Below, piece by piece: positions 42,377 through 49,468 of a DNA stretch of 49,468 nt. A program made the translations under genes and the position numbers. Position 1 is the stretch's first letter; every line of letters starts with the position of its first letter. Under the pieces are notes generated by a model. It saw only the letters and a list, made by a program, of their open reading frames with translations. It made no database searches and had not been told where the DNA came from. Where the stretch lies: assembly GCF_019966575.1 (NCBI RefSeq), contig NZ_JAINFK010000010.1, positions 1 to 49,468 of the forward strand, given 5' to 3'. Source of the DNA: Oricola cellulosilytica (lineage in GTDB: Bacteria; Pseudomonadota; Alphaproteobacteria; Rhizobiales; Rhizobiaceae).

Positions 42377-42728
42377 CGGATTTCGCGCTCCCTTTGCGGG
42401 CGGTCAGGAATTGCATCAGCAGCCCGGTCACGGCGATGGTCGCGACGGTCGAGACGACCAGCGCGACGGAAACTGCAATTCCGTCTCCCGTGAGCAATGA
42501 GAGATGCACCATGATGCCGGTTCCGGCCGGGACGAACAGCAGCGACAGGTTGGCGAGCAGCGCGCCGCCCACCTTCTGCAGATCCTCCGGTATGCCGCCA
42601 TGGATCATCAGCCCGGCGAACAGAAGCGCCATTCCCATGACGGGGCCGGGCACAGGGAGCCCGACCGCAACCACGAACGCCTCGCCGGCGAGCTGGCAGA
42701 TGAATATGAGGGTCAGGTAATTAAGCAT
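42366..42728 (-). CDS. lrgA: LrgA/CidA-family holin-like membrane protein
   Basis: 120 residues from MLNYLTLIFICQLAGEAFVVAVGLPVPGPVMGMALLF, with AAGGAAA about 8 bases before the ATG; the open frame upstream is not supported. Four membrane spans; the GLPVPGPVMGMALLF and LANLSLLFVPAGTGIMVHL segments are diagnostic. Forms the two-gene lrgAB operon with lrgB. The divergent spacer to the PilZ gene contains an inverted repeat that could be an operator. Confidence 0.9.
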   Translation of the reverse strand: MLNYLTLIFICQLAGEAFVVAVGLPVPGPVMGMALLFAGLMIHGGIPEDLQKVGGALLANLSLLFVPAGTGIMVHLSLLTGDGIAVSVALVVSTVATIAVTGLLMQFLTARKGSAKSDAE

Positions 42729-42883
42729 CTTGGGTTTCCTTGAACGCTTTGTTGTGGGCATGGCGGCGGTCGGGAGGTCGCCTGTCTGTGCAGCGAATGC
42801 CGTTTTGGCACCGCGCGAAGAGTCCGACAAGCTGGCGTGGACCGCTCCGGGCCGCTAGTGGGCGCATTGGCGGATTTACAGTG

Positions 42884-42901
42884 AATTCCGCCGCCGGAAT
42901 T
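42884..42901. promoter_or_regulatory. Inverted repeat AATTCCG-N4-CGGAATT
   Basis: A perfect 7-bp inverted repeat around CCGC in the 235-base spacer between divergent lrgAB and the PilZ gene. The position fits a shared operator; no regulator for it can be named. Confidence 0.4.
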
Positions 42902-42963
42902 AACCGCATATTACTTTAGGGCATGTACAATTTTTCTCATTGTTCCATTGGCAGGAGGGGGAG

Positions 42964-43275
42964 ATGAGCGGTGATGATCAATCCAGTCGACGTCGCCATG
43001 CGCGCCTCGAGACGCGGATGTTCGCGAAAATTTCCAACGGAATGAAGATCGATGGCGCCATGGTCCAGGACCTTTCGATGTCCGGAATAGGACTGGAGAT
43101 GCACAGCACGGCCGATCAAGAGCCCGGAAATCAGGTTGAGATCCATTGCGGGGAACTGGGATGCATTAATGGAGCGGTTCGCTGGGTGAGGCCAGATCGC
43201 GTGGGCATCGAGTTCGCTGCAAGTTCCAACAACGCGGCCAAGATCGCGGCTTTTTTCAAGCATTTTAAAGGGTGA
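42964..43275 (+). CDS. Small PilZ-domain protein (first of a tandem pair)
   Basis: 103 residues from MSGDDQSSRRRHARLETRMFAKISNG with AGGAGGGGG just before the ATG. The PilZ RxxxR-type region is RRRHARLE and the second motif is DLSMSGIGLEMH. It ends with the segment VRWVRPDRVGIEFAASSNNAAKIAAFFKHFKG. One PilZ domain and nothing else. Its neighbour 146 bases downstream is a diverged paralogue. Confidence 0.85.
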   Translation: MSGDDQSSRRRHARLETRMFAKISNGMKIDGAMVQDLSMSGIGLEMHSTADQEPGNQVEIHCGELGCINGAVRWVRPDRVGIEFAASSNNAAKIAAFFKHFKG

Positions 43276-43420
43276 AGTTGCTGATCTGACATAATGCGGG
43301 AAACTGCCGGCCCTGCATTTTCGCCGGAAATACATAGCCGCACTACGAACATTTGCATTGGGCTCTTAAGGCGAATTTATTCTTTTTCGCCAACAATTTC
43401 GCTTGGGACACGGGGTTGGG

Positions 43421-43774
43421 ATGATTGCGAAAGGCACCATCTTGGTCCAAGCGAGAACAGAACAGAAACGTTCTAGTGAGCGGCATCTCGCGCGTTTTGG
43501 CGTCTTGGCCAGTACGTGCCGGAAGCGGTATCGCGCTTCCGTGGTGGATATTTCCACCACCGGAATCTGCATAGCCACCGAAACGCCCAATACGCTTGTG
43601 AACGGAGAAAGTATCCAGATAGCGTGCAAGGCGCTTGGCTATCTCGACGGAACCGTGCGCTGGAGCAAGCTTTATCGTGCCGGCATCGAATTCAACCCGA
43701 GTTCCAATACCGCCGCCAAGATAAACGCATTTCTCAAATATTTTCGCGAGCGTAGCATCGCGGCTAGGCGTTAG
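43421..43774 (+). CDS. Small PilZ-domain protein (second of a tandem pair)
   Basis: 117 residues from MIAKGTILVQARTEQKRSSERHLARFGVLAS; Shine-Dalgarno weak (GGGG about 9 bases upstream). The basic motif is reduced to RHLARF and the second motif is DISTTGICIATE. Its C-terminus, VRWSKLYRAGIEFNPSSNTAAKINAFLKYFRE, parallels that of the previous gene (NNAAKIAAFFKHFKG), showing common origin. The less canonical first motif leaves c-di-GMP binding uncertain. Confidence 0.75.
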   Translation: MIAKGTILVQARTEQKRSSERHLARFGVLASTCRKRYRASVVDISTTGICIATETPNTLVNGESIQIACKALGYLDGTVRWSKLYRAGIEFNPSSNTAAKINAFLKYFRERSIAARR

Positions 43775-43870
43775 AACTGCTGTCTGTGAATTGCGAGGAA
43801 CCTCCGCCAAGGGCGTGGCGTCACGCCGCGTGCCCCTGTATAGGTGGTCGCAGATTCCCTGAGGCCGGCA

Positions 43871-45796
43871 ATGCGTTTTCCGCAATCCTTTCTGGACGAG
43901 ATACGCGATCGCGTTCCGATTTCGGACGTGATCGGCAAGCGCGTGCCTTGGGACAAGCGCAAGACCAATGCGCAGCGCGGTGATTATTGGGCGTGCTGTC
44001 CGTTTCACGGCGAGAAGACGCCGAGCTTCCACTGCGAGGACAAGAAGGGACGCTATTACTGTTTCGGCTGCGGCGTCTCCGGCGATCATTTCCGCTTCTT
44101 GACAGAGCTGGAGGGTACGCCGTTTCCCGAAGCGGTGCGCCAGATCGCCGACCTGGCCGGGGTCCCGATGCCGGAGCGCGATCCGGAGGCGGAACGGCGT
44201 GAGCAGGCGCGCTCGACGCTCTCTGACGTGATGGAGATGGCGGTCGCCTATTTCGAGGCGCAGCTTCAGGCGTCGGCGGGAGCGAAGGCGCGCGCCTATC
44301 TGCGCGACCGGGGACTGTCAGGCACCACGCAGAAGAAGTTCCGCCTCGGTTATGCGCCCGACAGCCGCAATGGGCTGAAGGAGCATCTCGCCTCCAGGGG
44401 GGCGGCAAAGGACCAGATCGAGGCTTGCGGGCTGGTTGTGTTCCGCGATGACATTCCGGTGTCCTACGACCGTTTCCGCGACCGCATCATGTTCCCGATC
44501 GAGGACGCGCGCGGCCGTACCATCGCCTTCGGCGGTCGCGCCCTGTCCCCCGACGTGCCGGCAAAATATCTGAATTCGCCGGAAACGGAGCTCTTTCACA
44601 AGGGCAACGTGCTCTACAATTACCGCCGCGCGCGCGAAGTAGCCCGCGAGGCAGGCACCATCGTCGCGGTCGAGGGCTACATGGACGTGATCGCCCTCGA
44701 TCAGGCCGGCATCGCCAACGCGGTCGCGCCGCTTGGCACGGCCCTGACCGAAAACCAGCTGGAAATGCTCTGGCGGCTGACGCCGGAGCCGGTGCTTTGC
44801 TTCGACGGCGACAAGGCGGGCGTGCGCGCAGCTTGGCGCTCGCTCGATCTGGCGCTCCCCGGCCTGAAGCCCGGGCGTTCGGTCCGCTATGCGCTTCTCC
44901 CGGACGGAAAGGACCCCGACGATCTGGTCAGGCAGGGCGGGTCGCACGCCTTCACCGCGATCCTTGCGGGTGCTAAGCCGCTTGCCGACATGCTGTGGTC
45001 GCGCGAAACCAGCGGCAAGGTGTTCGACACCCCCGAACGGCGCGCCGAACTCGAGCGGCTGCTACGCGACGCCGCGGGCACGATCCGCGATGAAAGCGTG
45101 CGGCGCCATTACGGCCAGGCGATCCGCGAGCGCATCGCGGCCCATTTCGGCCCGGTCTCGCAATCGCGCCACGGCGGCAAGGGGGGCCGGGACGCCTATG
45201 GCCCTCGGAAGGGCCGCGCCGGAATGGCCGGCGGGCGGCTTGCGATCTCCGAAAGCCTGACACGCTCGCGCCTCCTGAGCGCGGCGGTCGACAACATGCC
45301 GCTGCGCGAGGCCGCACTGGTTTCCGCCGTGCTCTGCCATCCGGACTTGCTCGCGGAGCATTTCGATGACTTCACCGGCCTTGATCTGGGCCATGGCGGC
45401 CTCGAGCGGTTGCGCGGCGCCATCCTCGACGTCTGTGCGACGTCGCGCCCGAGGACGCGCGAGGCGCTGCTCGAGCATCCGGCGCTGGCCGGCCAGATGC
45501 AAACGATAGCGACGCTCGACGCGCTGATCCGCCGGGCCCGGCTGTGGACTGCGACGGGGGAGGCGGCCTTCGAGGACGCGCGGGAAGGATTCCGCCAGGC
45601 GCTGCACCTGCATCGCCGCGCCCGCAGCCTGAAGCGCGAGCTCCGCGCTGCCGAGGCGGCGTGCGCGAGCGATGGCGACGAACTCGACTACAACCGCCTC
45701 GCCGACATCCAGAAGGAGATCGACACGGCCAATTCGCTGGAGGCGCTTGTCGACGGATTCGGCGTCTCCTCGGGCCGTCCGATGCGCTCGTTTTGA
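43871..45796 (+). CDS. dnaG: DNA primase DnaG
   Basis: Synthesises RNA primers for replication. About 641 residues from MRFPQSFLDEIRDRVPISDVIG with GAGG 6 bases upstream. N-terminal zinc-binding domain with Cys43, His46, Cys64 and Cys67 (CPFHGEKTPSF...YCFGCGVSGDHF). The catalytic TOPRIM core has VAVEGYMDVIAL (acidic) and LCFDGDKAG (DXD), with IMFPIEDARGRTIAFGGRAL before it. The C-terminal helical region (about 440-641) would contact the DnaB helicase. Precedes rpoD on the same strand, the usual macromolecular-synthesis arrangement, but with a 315-base gap. Confidence 0.96.
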   Translation: MRFPQSFLDEIRDRVPISDVIGKRVPWDKRKTNAQRGDYWACCPFHGEKTPSFHCEDKKGRYYCFGCGVSGDHFRFLTELEGTPFPEAVRQIADLAGVPMPERDPEAERREQARSTLSDVMEMAVAYFEAQLQASAGAKARAYLRDRGLSGTTQKKFRLGYAPDSRNGLKEHLASRGAAKDQIEACGLVVFRDDIPVSYDRFRDRIMFPIEDARGRTIAFGGRALSPDVPAKYLNSPETELFHKGNVLYNYRRAREVAREAGTIVAVEGYMDVIALDQAGIANAVAPLGTALTENQLEMLWRLTPEPVLCFDGDKAGVRAAWRSLDLALPGLKPGRSVRYALLPDGKDPDDLVRQGGSHAFTAILAGAKPLADMLWSRETSGKVFDTPERRAELERLLRDAAGTIRDESVRRHYGQAIRERIAAHFGPVSQSRHGGKGGRDAYGPRKGRAGMAGGRLAISESLTRSRLLSAAVDNMPLREAALVSAVLCHPDLLAEHFDDFTGLDLGHGGLERLRGAILDVCATSRPRTREALLEHPALAGQMQTIATLDALIRRARLWTATGEAAFEDAREGFRQALHLHRRARSLKRELRAAEAACASDGDELDYNRLADIQKEIDTANSLEALVDGFGVSSGRPMRSF

Positions 45797-46111
45797 GGGC
45801 CTTGCCGCCGGCGGCCACGTTGCCGTTGCGCAATTTTTCTGCCGCGGAGGTGTTGACGGCCCGGCGAATCGCGGGAATCAAGGGGTTTCCGGATTGGGGC
45901 CCCTTGTGTCGGACGTTACAAGGCAGTTGCGTGCGAGCAAAGCTTGGATTGGCGGCGAGGGCACCTAGATAGAGTTAATTGGCGATTAAGGTGGTTGGCC
46001 TAAGGCTGACGCTTGAACTCGCAAGGTCGGACAAACGGTTTCATCCCGTCGGATGGACGCGAACAGGCGGAACGGAGGCTGCAGCCCGTGCCCGCCGGAG
46101 ACTGAACTTTT
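45797..46111. other. Intergenic region between dnaG and rpoD
   Basis: 315 bases. No convincing reading frame. It should carry an rpoD promoter; no single match to a consensus stands out, and no clear terminator follows dnaG, so read-through from dnaG into rpoD is possible. Confidence 0.4.
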
Positions 46112-48160
46112 ATGGCAACCAAGACAAAAGAAAAAACCGAAGCCGCAACCGCGCCCGAACAGGCTTCTGACGGCCCGCTTCTGGACCTCAGTGCCGACAG
46201 CGTCAAGAAGATGCTCAAGCTCGCCAAGAAGCGCGGTTACGTGACGATGGATGAGCTCAACGCCGTGCTTCCCTCCGAGGAAGTCACCTCCGAGCAGATC
46301 GAGGATACCATGTCGACGCTGTCGGAGATGGGGATCAACGTCGTCGAGGACGACGAGGTCGACAGCGACAACGATAACGACAACAACAGTGACGGCGACG
46401 GTGACGGCGAGACGTCAACCGAACTGGCGACGTCGTCGGGCAGCGCCGTCGCCACCACCGCCAAGAAGAAAGAGCCGACGGACCGCACCGACGACCCGGT
46501 GCGCATGTATCTGCGCGAGATGGGCACGGTGGAACTGCTGTCGCGCGAGGGCGAGATCGCCATCGCCAAGCGCATCGAGGCCGGGCGCGAAACCATGATC
46601 GCCGGGCTTTGCGAAAGCCCGCTGACCTTCCAGGCGATCATCATCTGGCGCGAGGAACTCAACGAAGGCAACATCCTGCTCCGCGACATCATCGACCTCG
46701 AGGCCACCTATGCCGGCCCCGAGGCCAAACAGGTGCCCAAGGTCCCGACTCCCGAGGAAATCGAGCAGGCCAAGAAGGAGCGCGAGGAGAAGGAACGCGC
46801 GCTGCGCGCCCCGCGCCGCCACGACGACGTCACCGATGTCGGCGGGGAAGGCCAGCCGGAGGAAGACGAAGAGGAGGACGAGGTCAACCTCTCGCTTGCG
46901 GCGATGGAGGCCGAACTGCGCGAAGGCGTGATGGAAACGCTCGACACCATCGCCTCGACCTATTCCAAGCTGCGCAAGCTGCAGGACCAGCACGTCGAAA
47001 GCTCGCTGGCGGACTCGACGACCGACGCGCTGTCGCCGAGCCAGCAAAAGCGTCTCAAGAGCCTCAAGGACGAGTTGATCACCGACGTGAAGTCGTTGTC
47101 GCTCAACAACCAGCGCATCGAATCGCTGGTCGAGCAGCTCTACTCGATCAACAAGCGCCTGGTGCAGAACGAGGGCCGCCTGCTGCGCCTCGCCGAGAGC
47201 TACGGCGTGTCGCGCGAGGAATTCCTGAAGGAATATCACGGCTCCGAACTCGACCCGAACTGGCGTGAGCGTGTCAGCGGCCTGTCGGCACGCGGCTGGC
47301 GTGAATTCGCCAAGGAACTGGCGGCCATCGACGAACTGCGCTCCGAGATCCAGGAACTGTCGACGGAGACCGGCATCTCCGTCGCCGAGTTCCGCAAGAT
47401 CGTCAATCAGGTCCAGAAGGGTGAGCGCGAGGCCCGGATCGCCAAGAAGGAGATGGTCGAGGCCAACCTCCGGCTGGTGATCTCCATTGCCAAGAAATAC
47501 ACCAACCGCGGCCTGCAATTCCTCGATTTGATTCAGGAAGGCAATATCGGCCTGATGAAGGCGGTCGACAAGTTCGAGTACCGCCGCGGCTACAAGTTCT
47601 CCACCTACGCCACCTGGTGGATCAGGCAGGCGATCACCCGCTCGATCGCCGACCAGGCCCGCACCATCCGCATTCCGGTGCACATGATCGAGACGATCAA
47701 CAAGATCGTCCGCACGTCGCGCCAGATGCTGCACGAGATCGGCCGCGAGCCGACGCCGGAGGAACTCTCCGAAAAGCTCGCCATGCCGCTGGAAAAGGTC
47801 CGCAAGGTCCTGAAGATCGCCAAGGAGCCGATCTCGCTGGAGACGCCGGTCGGCGACGAGGAGGATTCGCATCTCGGCGACTTCATCGAGGACAAGAACG
47901 CCGTCCTGCCGATCGACGCCGCCATCCAGGCCAATCTGCGCGAGACGACCACCCGCGTGCTCGCCTCGCTGACCCCGCGCGAGGAGCGCGTGCTTAGAAT
48001 GCGTTTCGGCATCGGTATGAACACCGACCACACGCTCGAGGAGGTCGGCCAGCAGTTCTCGGTGACACGCGAACGCATTCGCCAGATCGAGGCCAAGGCC
48101 CTCAGGAAGCTCAAGCATCCGTCGCGGAGCCGGAAGCTAAGGAGCTTCCTGGATAGCTGA
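46112..48160 (+). CDS. rpoD: Primary RNA polymerase sigma factor RpoD (sigma-70)
   Basis: 682 residues, housekeeping sigma factor. Region 1.1 ([31 protein letters not shown]) is followed by an Asp/Asn-rich linker (79-100). Region 1.2 is [29 protein letters not shown], then a large non-conserved acidic insert (about 200-330) typical of the RpoD group. Regions 2-4 are complete: [74 protein letters not shown] (2), [22 protein letters not shown] (3) and [42 protein letters not shown] (4). GGAG lies about 12 bases before the ATG. A GNRA-loop terminator follows. Confidence 0.97.
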   Translation: MATKTKEKTEAATAPEQASDGPLLDLSADSVKKMLKLAKKRGYVTMDELNAVLPSEEVTSEQIEDTMSTLSEMGINVVEDDEVDSDNDNDNNSDGDGDGETSTELATSSGSAVATTAKKKEPTDRTDDPVRMYLREMGTVELLSREGEIAIAKRIEAGRETMIAGLCESPLTFQAIIIWREELNEGNILLRDIIDLEATYAGPEAKQVPKVPTPEEIEQAKKEREEKERALRAPRRHDDVTDVGGEGQPEEDEEEDEVNLSLAAMEAELREGVMETLDTIASTYSKLRKLQDQHVESSLADSTTDALSPSQQKRLKSLKDELITDVKSLSLNNQRIESLVEQLYSINKRLVQNEGRLLRLAESYGVSREEFLKEYHGSELDPNWRERVSGLSARGWREFAKELAAIDELRSEIQELSTETGISVAEFRKIVNQVQKGEREARIAKKEMVEANLRLVISIAKKYTNRGLQFLDLIQEGNIGLMKAVDKFEYRRGYKFSTYATWWIRQAITRSIADQARTIRIPVHMIETINKIVRTSRQMLHEIGREPTPEELSEKLAMPLEKVRKVLKIAKEPISLETPVGDEEDSHLGDFIEDKNAVLPIDAAIQANLRETTTRVLASLTPREERVLRMRFGIGMNTDHTLEEVGQQFSVTRERIRQIEAKALRKLKHPSRSRKLRSFLDS

Positions 48161-48184
48161 TCCGGATTGGCATCGAGTAAGAAT

Positions 48185-48210
48185 AACCCGGCGGAAACGC
48201 CGGGTTTTTT
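48185..48210 (+). terminator. Intrinsic terminator after rpoD
   Basis: A perfect 9-bp stem AACCCGGCG / CGCCGGGTT with a GAAA tetraloop, continuing into six T (48205-48210). The opposite strand also has A/T-rich flanks, so it may serve the convergent gene at 48268 too. Confidence 0.92.
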
Positions 48211-48267
48211 GTTCAAAGGTGCCCAAACAGGCCAATCGCGTTGATCTCAACGTCCTTATTTTTAGGG

Positions 48268-48663
48268 TCAGGCTGCCGCCGACCCGGCAGGCTCCCCACG
48301 AGGGCTCCAGACCGAGAGAAGGGTGGCAAAAATCGCGGCATTGACCATCGGAAACGCGGCGACCGCGATGCCGATCGTTCCGGTTGCCACATAGTATGCG
48401 CCAACCCCGAAATCCAAAGCCTGGATGAGCACCATGTTGCGGATCCAGAACAAGTCCGGCGTCGCCTGACGGGCGAGTGCCGCCATGCCTATTCCATAGG
48501 CGATGAAGCGCGACGACAGCATACCCAGCATGTAGTTGTTGTCGATCGGCGGCACGCTCAGGCCCATCCAGTCGAAGAAGGGACCGGGTACCAGCAGCGT
48601 GAGCGCGCCGAGCACCAGCTGCGAGACGGCAACCACCCAGAGAATAGCTTTCAGTCTTGTCAT
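48268..48663 (-). CDS. Small four-helix membrane protein of unknown function
   Basis: 131 residues from MTRLKAILWVVAVSQLVLGALTLLVPGPFFDWMGLSVP, with GAGGAGCG 8 bases before the ATG. Hydrophobic segments at about 8-26, 45-65, 75-92 and 97-117. The LVPGPFFDWMGL and SSRFIAYGIGMAALAR segments resemble DoxX/DUF4345-like small membrane proteins, but I cannot name the family. It is divergent from an HxlR regulator with an operator-like repeat between them, so it is probably the regulated target. Confidence 0.8.
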   Translation of the reverse strand: MTRLKAILWVVAVSQLVLGALTLLVPGPFFDWMGLSVPPIDNNYMLGMLSSRFIAYGIGMAALARQATPDLFWIRNMVLIQALDFGVGAYYVATGTIGIAVAAFPMVNAAIFATLLSVWSPRGEPAGSAAA

Positions 48664-48708
48664 AAATATCGCTCCTCACGTTTAAACGCTTGCAGCAAGG
48701 TAGATATA

Positions 48709-48732
48709 TAACTATAGAAAGTGAAGTAGTTA
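48709..48732. promoter_or_regulatory. Operator-like inverted repeat TAACTA-N12-TAGTTA
   Basis: A perfect 6-bp inverted repeat in the A/T-rich 89-base spacer between the HxlR gene and its divergent membrane-protein gene. A second half-site pair TAC..GTA overlaps at 48732-48741. Position and symmetry suit a dimeric winged-helix regulator such as HxlR. Confidence 0.5.
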
Positions 48733-48752
48733 CAAAAAGTATAGCTTAACGA

Positions 48753-49082
48753 ATGAAAAAGATCAGCGATTTCAATGGTGTCTGCGACACAGACTGCCCG
48801 GTGGCACGAGCGAATGACATTATCGGTGGCAAATGGACGACGCTGATCATTCGAGATTTGCTGTCAGGCAAGAAGCGTTATTCGGAACTGGCCCGATCGC
48901 TTGCCGGCATCAGCCCGCGTATGCTGGCTGCGAGGCTTGATATGTTGTGCGGAGCCGGGCTGGTTGCCAAGACTGTTTATCCGACCGTACCTCCGAAGAC
49001 GGAATACGAACTGACGGATGCTGGTAAACGCATCGAACCAGTGATCGCGGCGATGGCCGAATTCGGTAGCAAACTGAGGTAA
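48753..49082 (+). CDS. HxlR-family winged-helix transcriptional regulator
   Basis: 109 residues. The family pattern is clear: CPVARANDIIGGKWTTLIIRDLLSGKKRYSELARSLAGISPRMLAARLDMLCGAGLVAKTVYPTVPPKTEYELTDAGKRIEPVIAAMAEFG. The N-terminal cysteines (GVCDTDCPVA) match the position of the redox- or electrophile-sensing cysteine in members such as HypR, YodB and QorR, so a quinone, aldehyde or oxidant signal is possible. Divergent from the small membrane protein gene, likely its target. No clear Shine-Dalgarno. Confidence 0.92.
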   Translation: MKKISDFNGVCDTDCPVARANDIIGGKWTTLIIRDLLSGKKRYSELARSLAGISPRMLAARLDMLCGAGLVAKTVYPTVPPKTEYELTDAGKRIEPVIAAMAEFGSKLR

Positions 49083-49223
49083 GTGGGGCGCTAAGGCGCA
49101 TTCGGTTTTCCTATCCGCCGGGCCGTCCTCCCTCACACTTCGCATTTTCTTCGCGCTTTTTTATCCACACCCCCGAAACCTCCCGGATAATCCGTCCCGT
49201 GTTTGTTGCCGAAGGAGGCAGGG

Positions 49224-49468
49224 ATGGGTTTCGACTGGGAAGGGTCGGTGGAACATTACGGCGATGCGCTCGACGCGCTTGCCGCGCGGCTCGTCACCAT
49301 GGCCGGGATCCTGTGGGGCCGGCCGGTCGAGACCCTGCCGCGCGGGCTCTATCTGGAGATCCTGTCGATCCTTCGCCCCGCCGAATTCGCCTTGCGCCGC
49401 CTGATCGTCATGGCCGCCTGGAAGGTGGTCCCGGAGATCGGCCTGCCGCCAGCGACAGAAGAAGGCGA
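49224..49468 (+). CDS. 5' part of an unidentified gene (cut by window edge)
   Basis: An open frame from ATG 49224, with GAAGGAGG 5 bases upstream, runs uninterrupted to the window end (81 codons). It starts MGFDWEGSVEHYGDALDALAARLVTMAG and contains LPRGLYLEILSILRPAEFALRRLIVMAAWK, a helical pattern without signal peptide. The codon use (GC-rich third positions) and strong ribosome site support a real gene. I do not recognise the family. Confidence 0.7.
   Translation, partial: MGFDWEGSVEHYGDALDALAARLVTMAGILWGRPVETLPRGLYLEILSILRPAEFALRRLIVMAAWKVVPEIGLPPATEEG

Noticed and set aside
46415-48118. 567-codon frame opposite rpoD
   Set aside because: Shadow of rpoD; the Leu/Asp/Val-rich translation has no recognisable domain.

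Overview
The window is chromosomal DNA from a GC-rich alphaproteobacterium, most probably of the order Hyphomicrobiales (Rhizobiales). This rests on gene content and order: lsrB-trxB / lrp next to LPS-core glycosyltransferases, lpsB and greA (as in the Sinorhizobium chromosome), carA divergent from a GatB/YqeY gene that precedes dnaG-rpoD, and an sRNA locus with CCUCCUCCC loops. No species can be named from sequence alone. No tRNA, rRNA, CRISPR, transposase or phage gene was seen.

Layout. 1-7.3 kb: tail of an unknown gene, a periplasmic cytochrome c, a CaiB-type CoA-transferase, a DUF808 membrane protein, a translationally coupled lysophospholipase-like hydrolase and MFS pair, and a polytopic GT-C/STT3-like membrane protein. 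7.3-11.2 kb: a secreted protein of unknown function, the ABC-F factor EttA, and a low-GC two-gene type II restriction-modification system (BglII-like endonuclease plus MT-A70-like methyltransferase) whose end abuts the ettA stop codon. 11.4-15.3 kb: an HWE histidine kinase with a single-domain response regulator, a GMC oxidoreductase, and a newly read sRNA gene with three hairpins that all carry the loop AUCCUCCUCCC. 15.3-22.4 kb: redox and envelope block (lsrB, trxB, lrp, FkbM methyltransferase, GT2, GT25, lpsB-like GT4, greA). 22.4-31.1 kb: DUF2235 hydrolase, carB, small membrane protein, cupin/AraC divergent pair, PilZ protein, neutral zinc metallopeptidase. 31.4-38.2 kb: chemoreceptor cluster mcp-cheW-mcp-mcp without cheA. 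38.3-49.5 kb: mscS-like channel, carA, yqeY, lrgAB, two PilZ genes, dnaG, rpoD, a small membrane protein divergent from an HxlR regulator, and the start of an unidentified gene.

The most interesting signals are not protein genes. (1) The three-hairpin 'cuckoo'/alpha-r14-type sRNA on the minus strand at about 15054-15183 has a promoter-like sequence, and its last hairpin doubles as an intrinsic terminator. Its loop is perfectly complementary over nine bases to the Shine-Dalgarno of the convergent GMC oxidoreductase gene. (2) Intrinsic-terminator hairpins sit inside the leaders of greA and carB, downstream of plausible promoters. They suggest attenuation; the greA arrangement recalls the enterobacterial GraL leader. 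(3) The restriction-modification system looks like a recent, scarless acquisition. (4) Two of the chemoreceptors share near-identical signalling domains, including a 67-base exact match, suggesting recent duplication or gene conversion; all three end in a CheR/CheB-type tethering pentapeptide.

Coding starts were placed by Shine-Dalgarno spacing and by where the recognisable domain begins; weak cases are flagged. All statements come from reading the sequence by eye; no database search or folding program was run.
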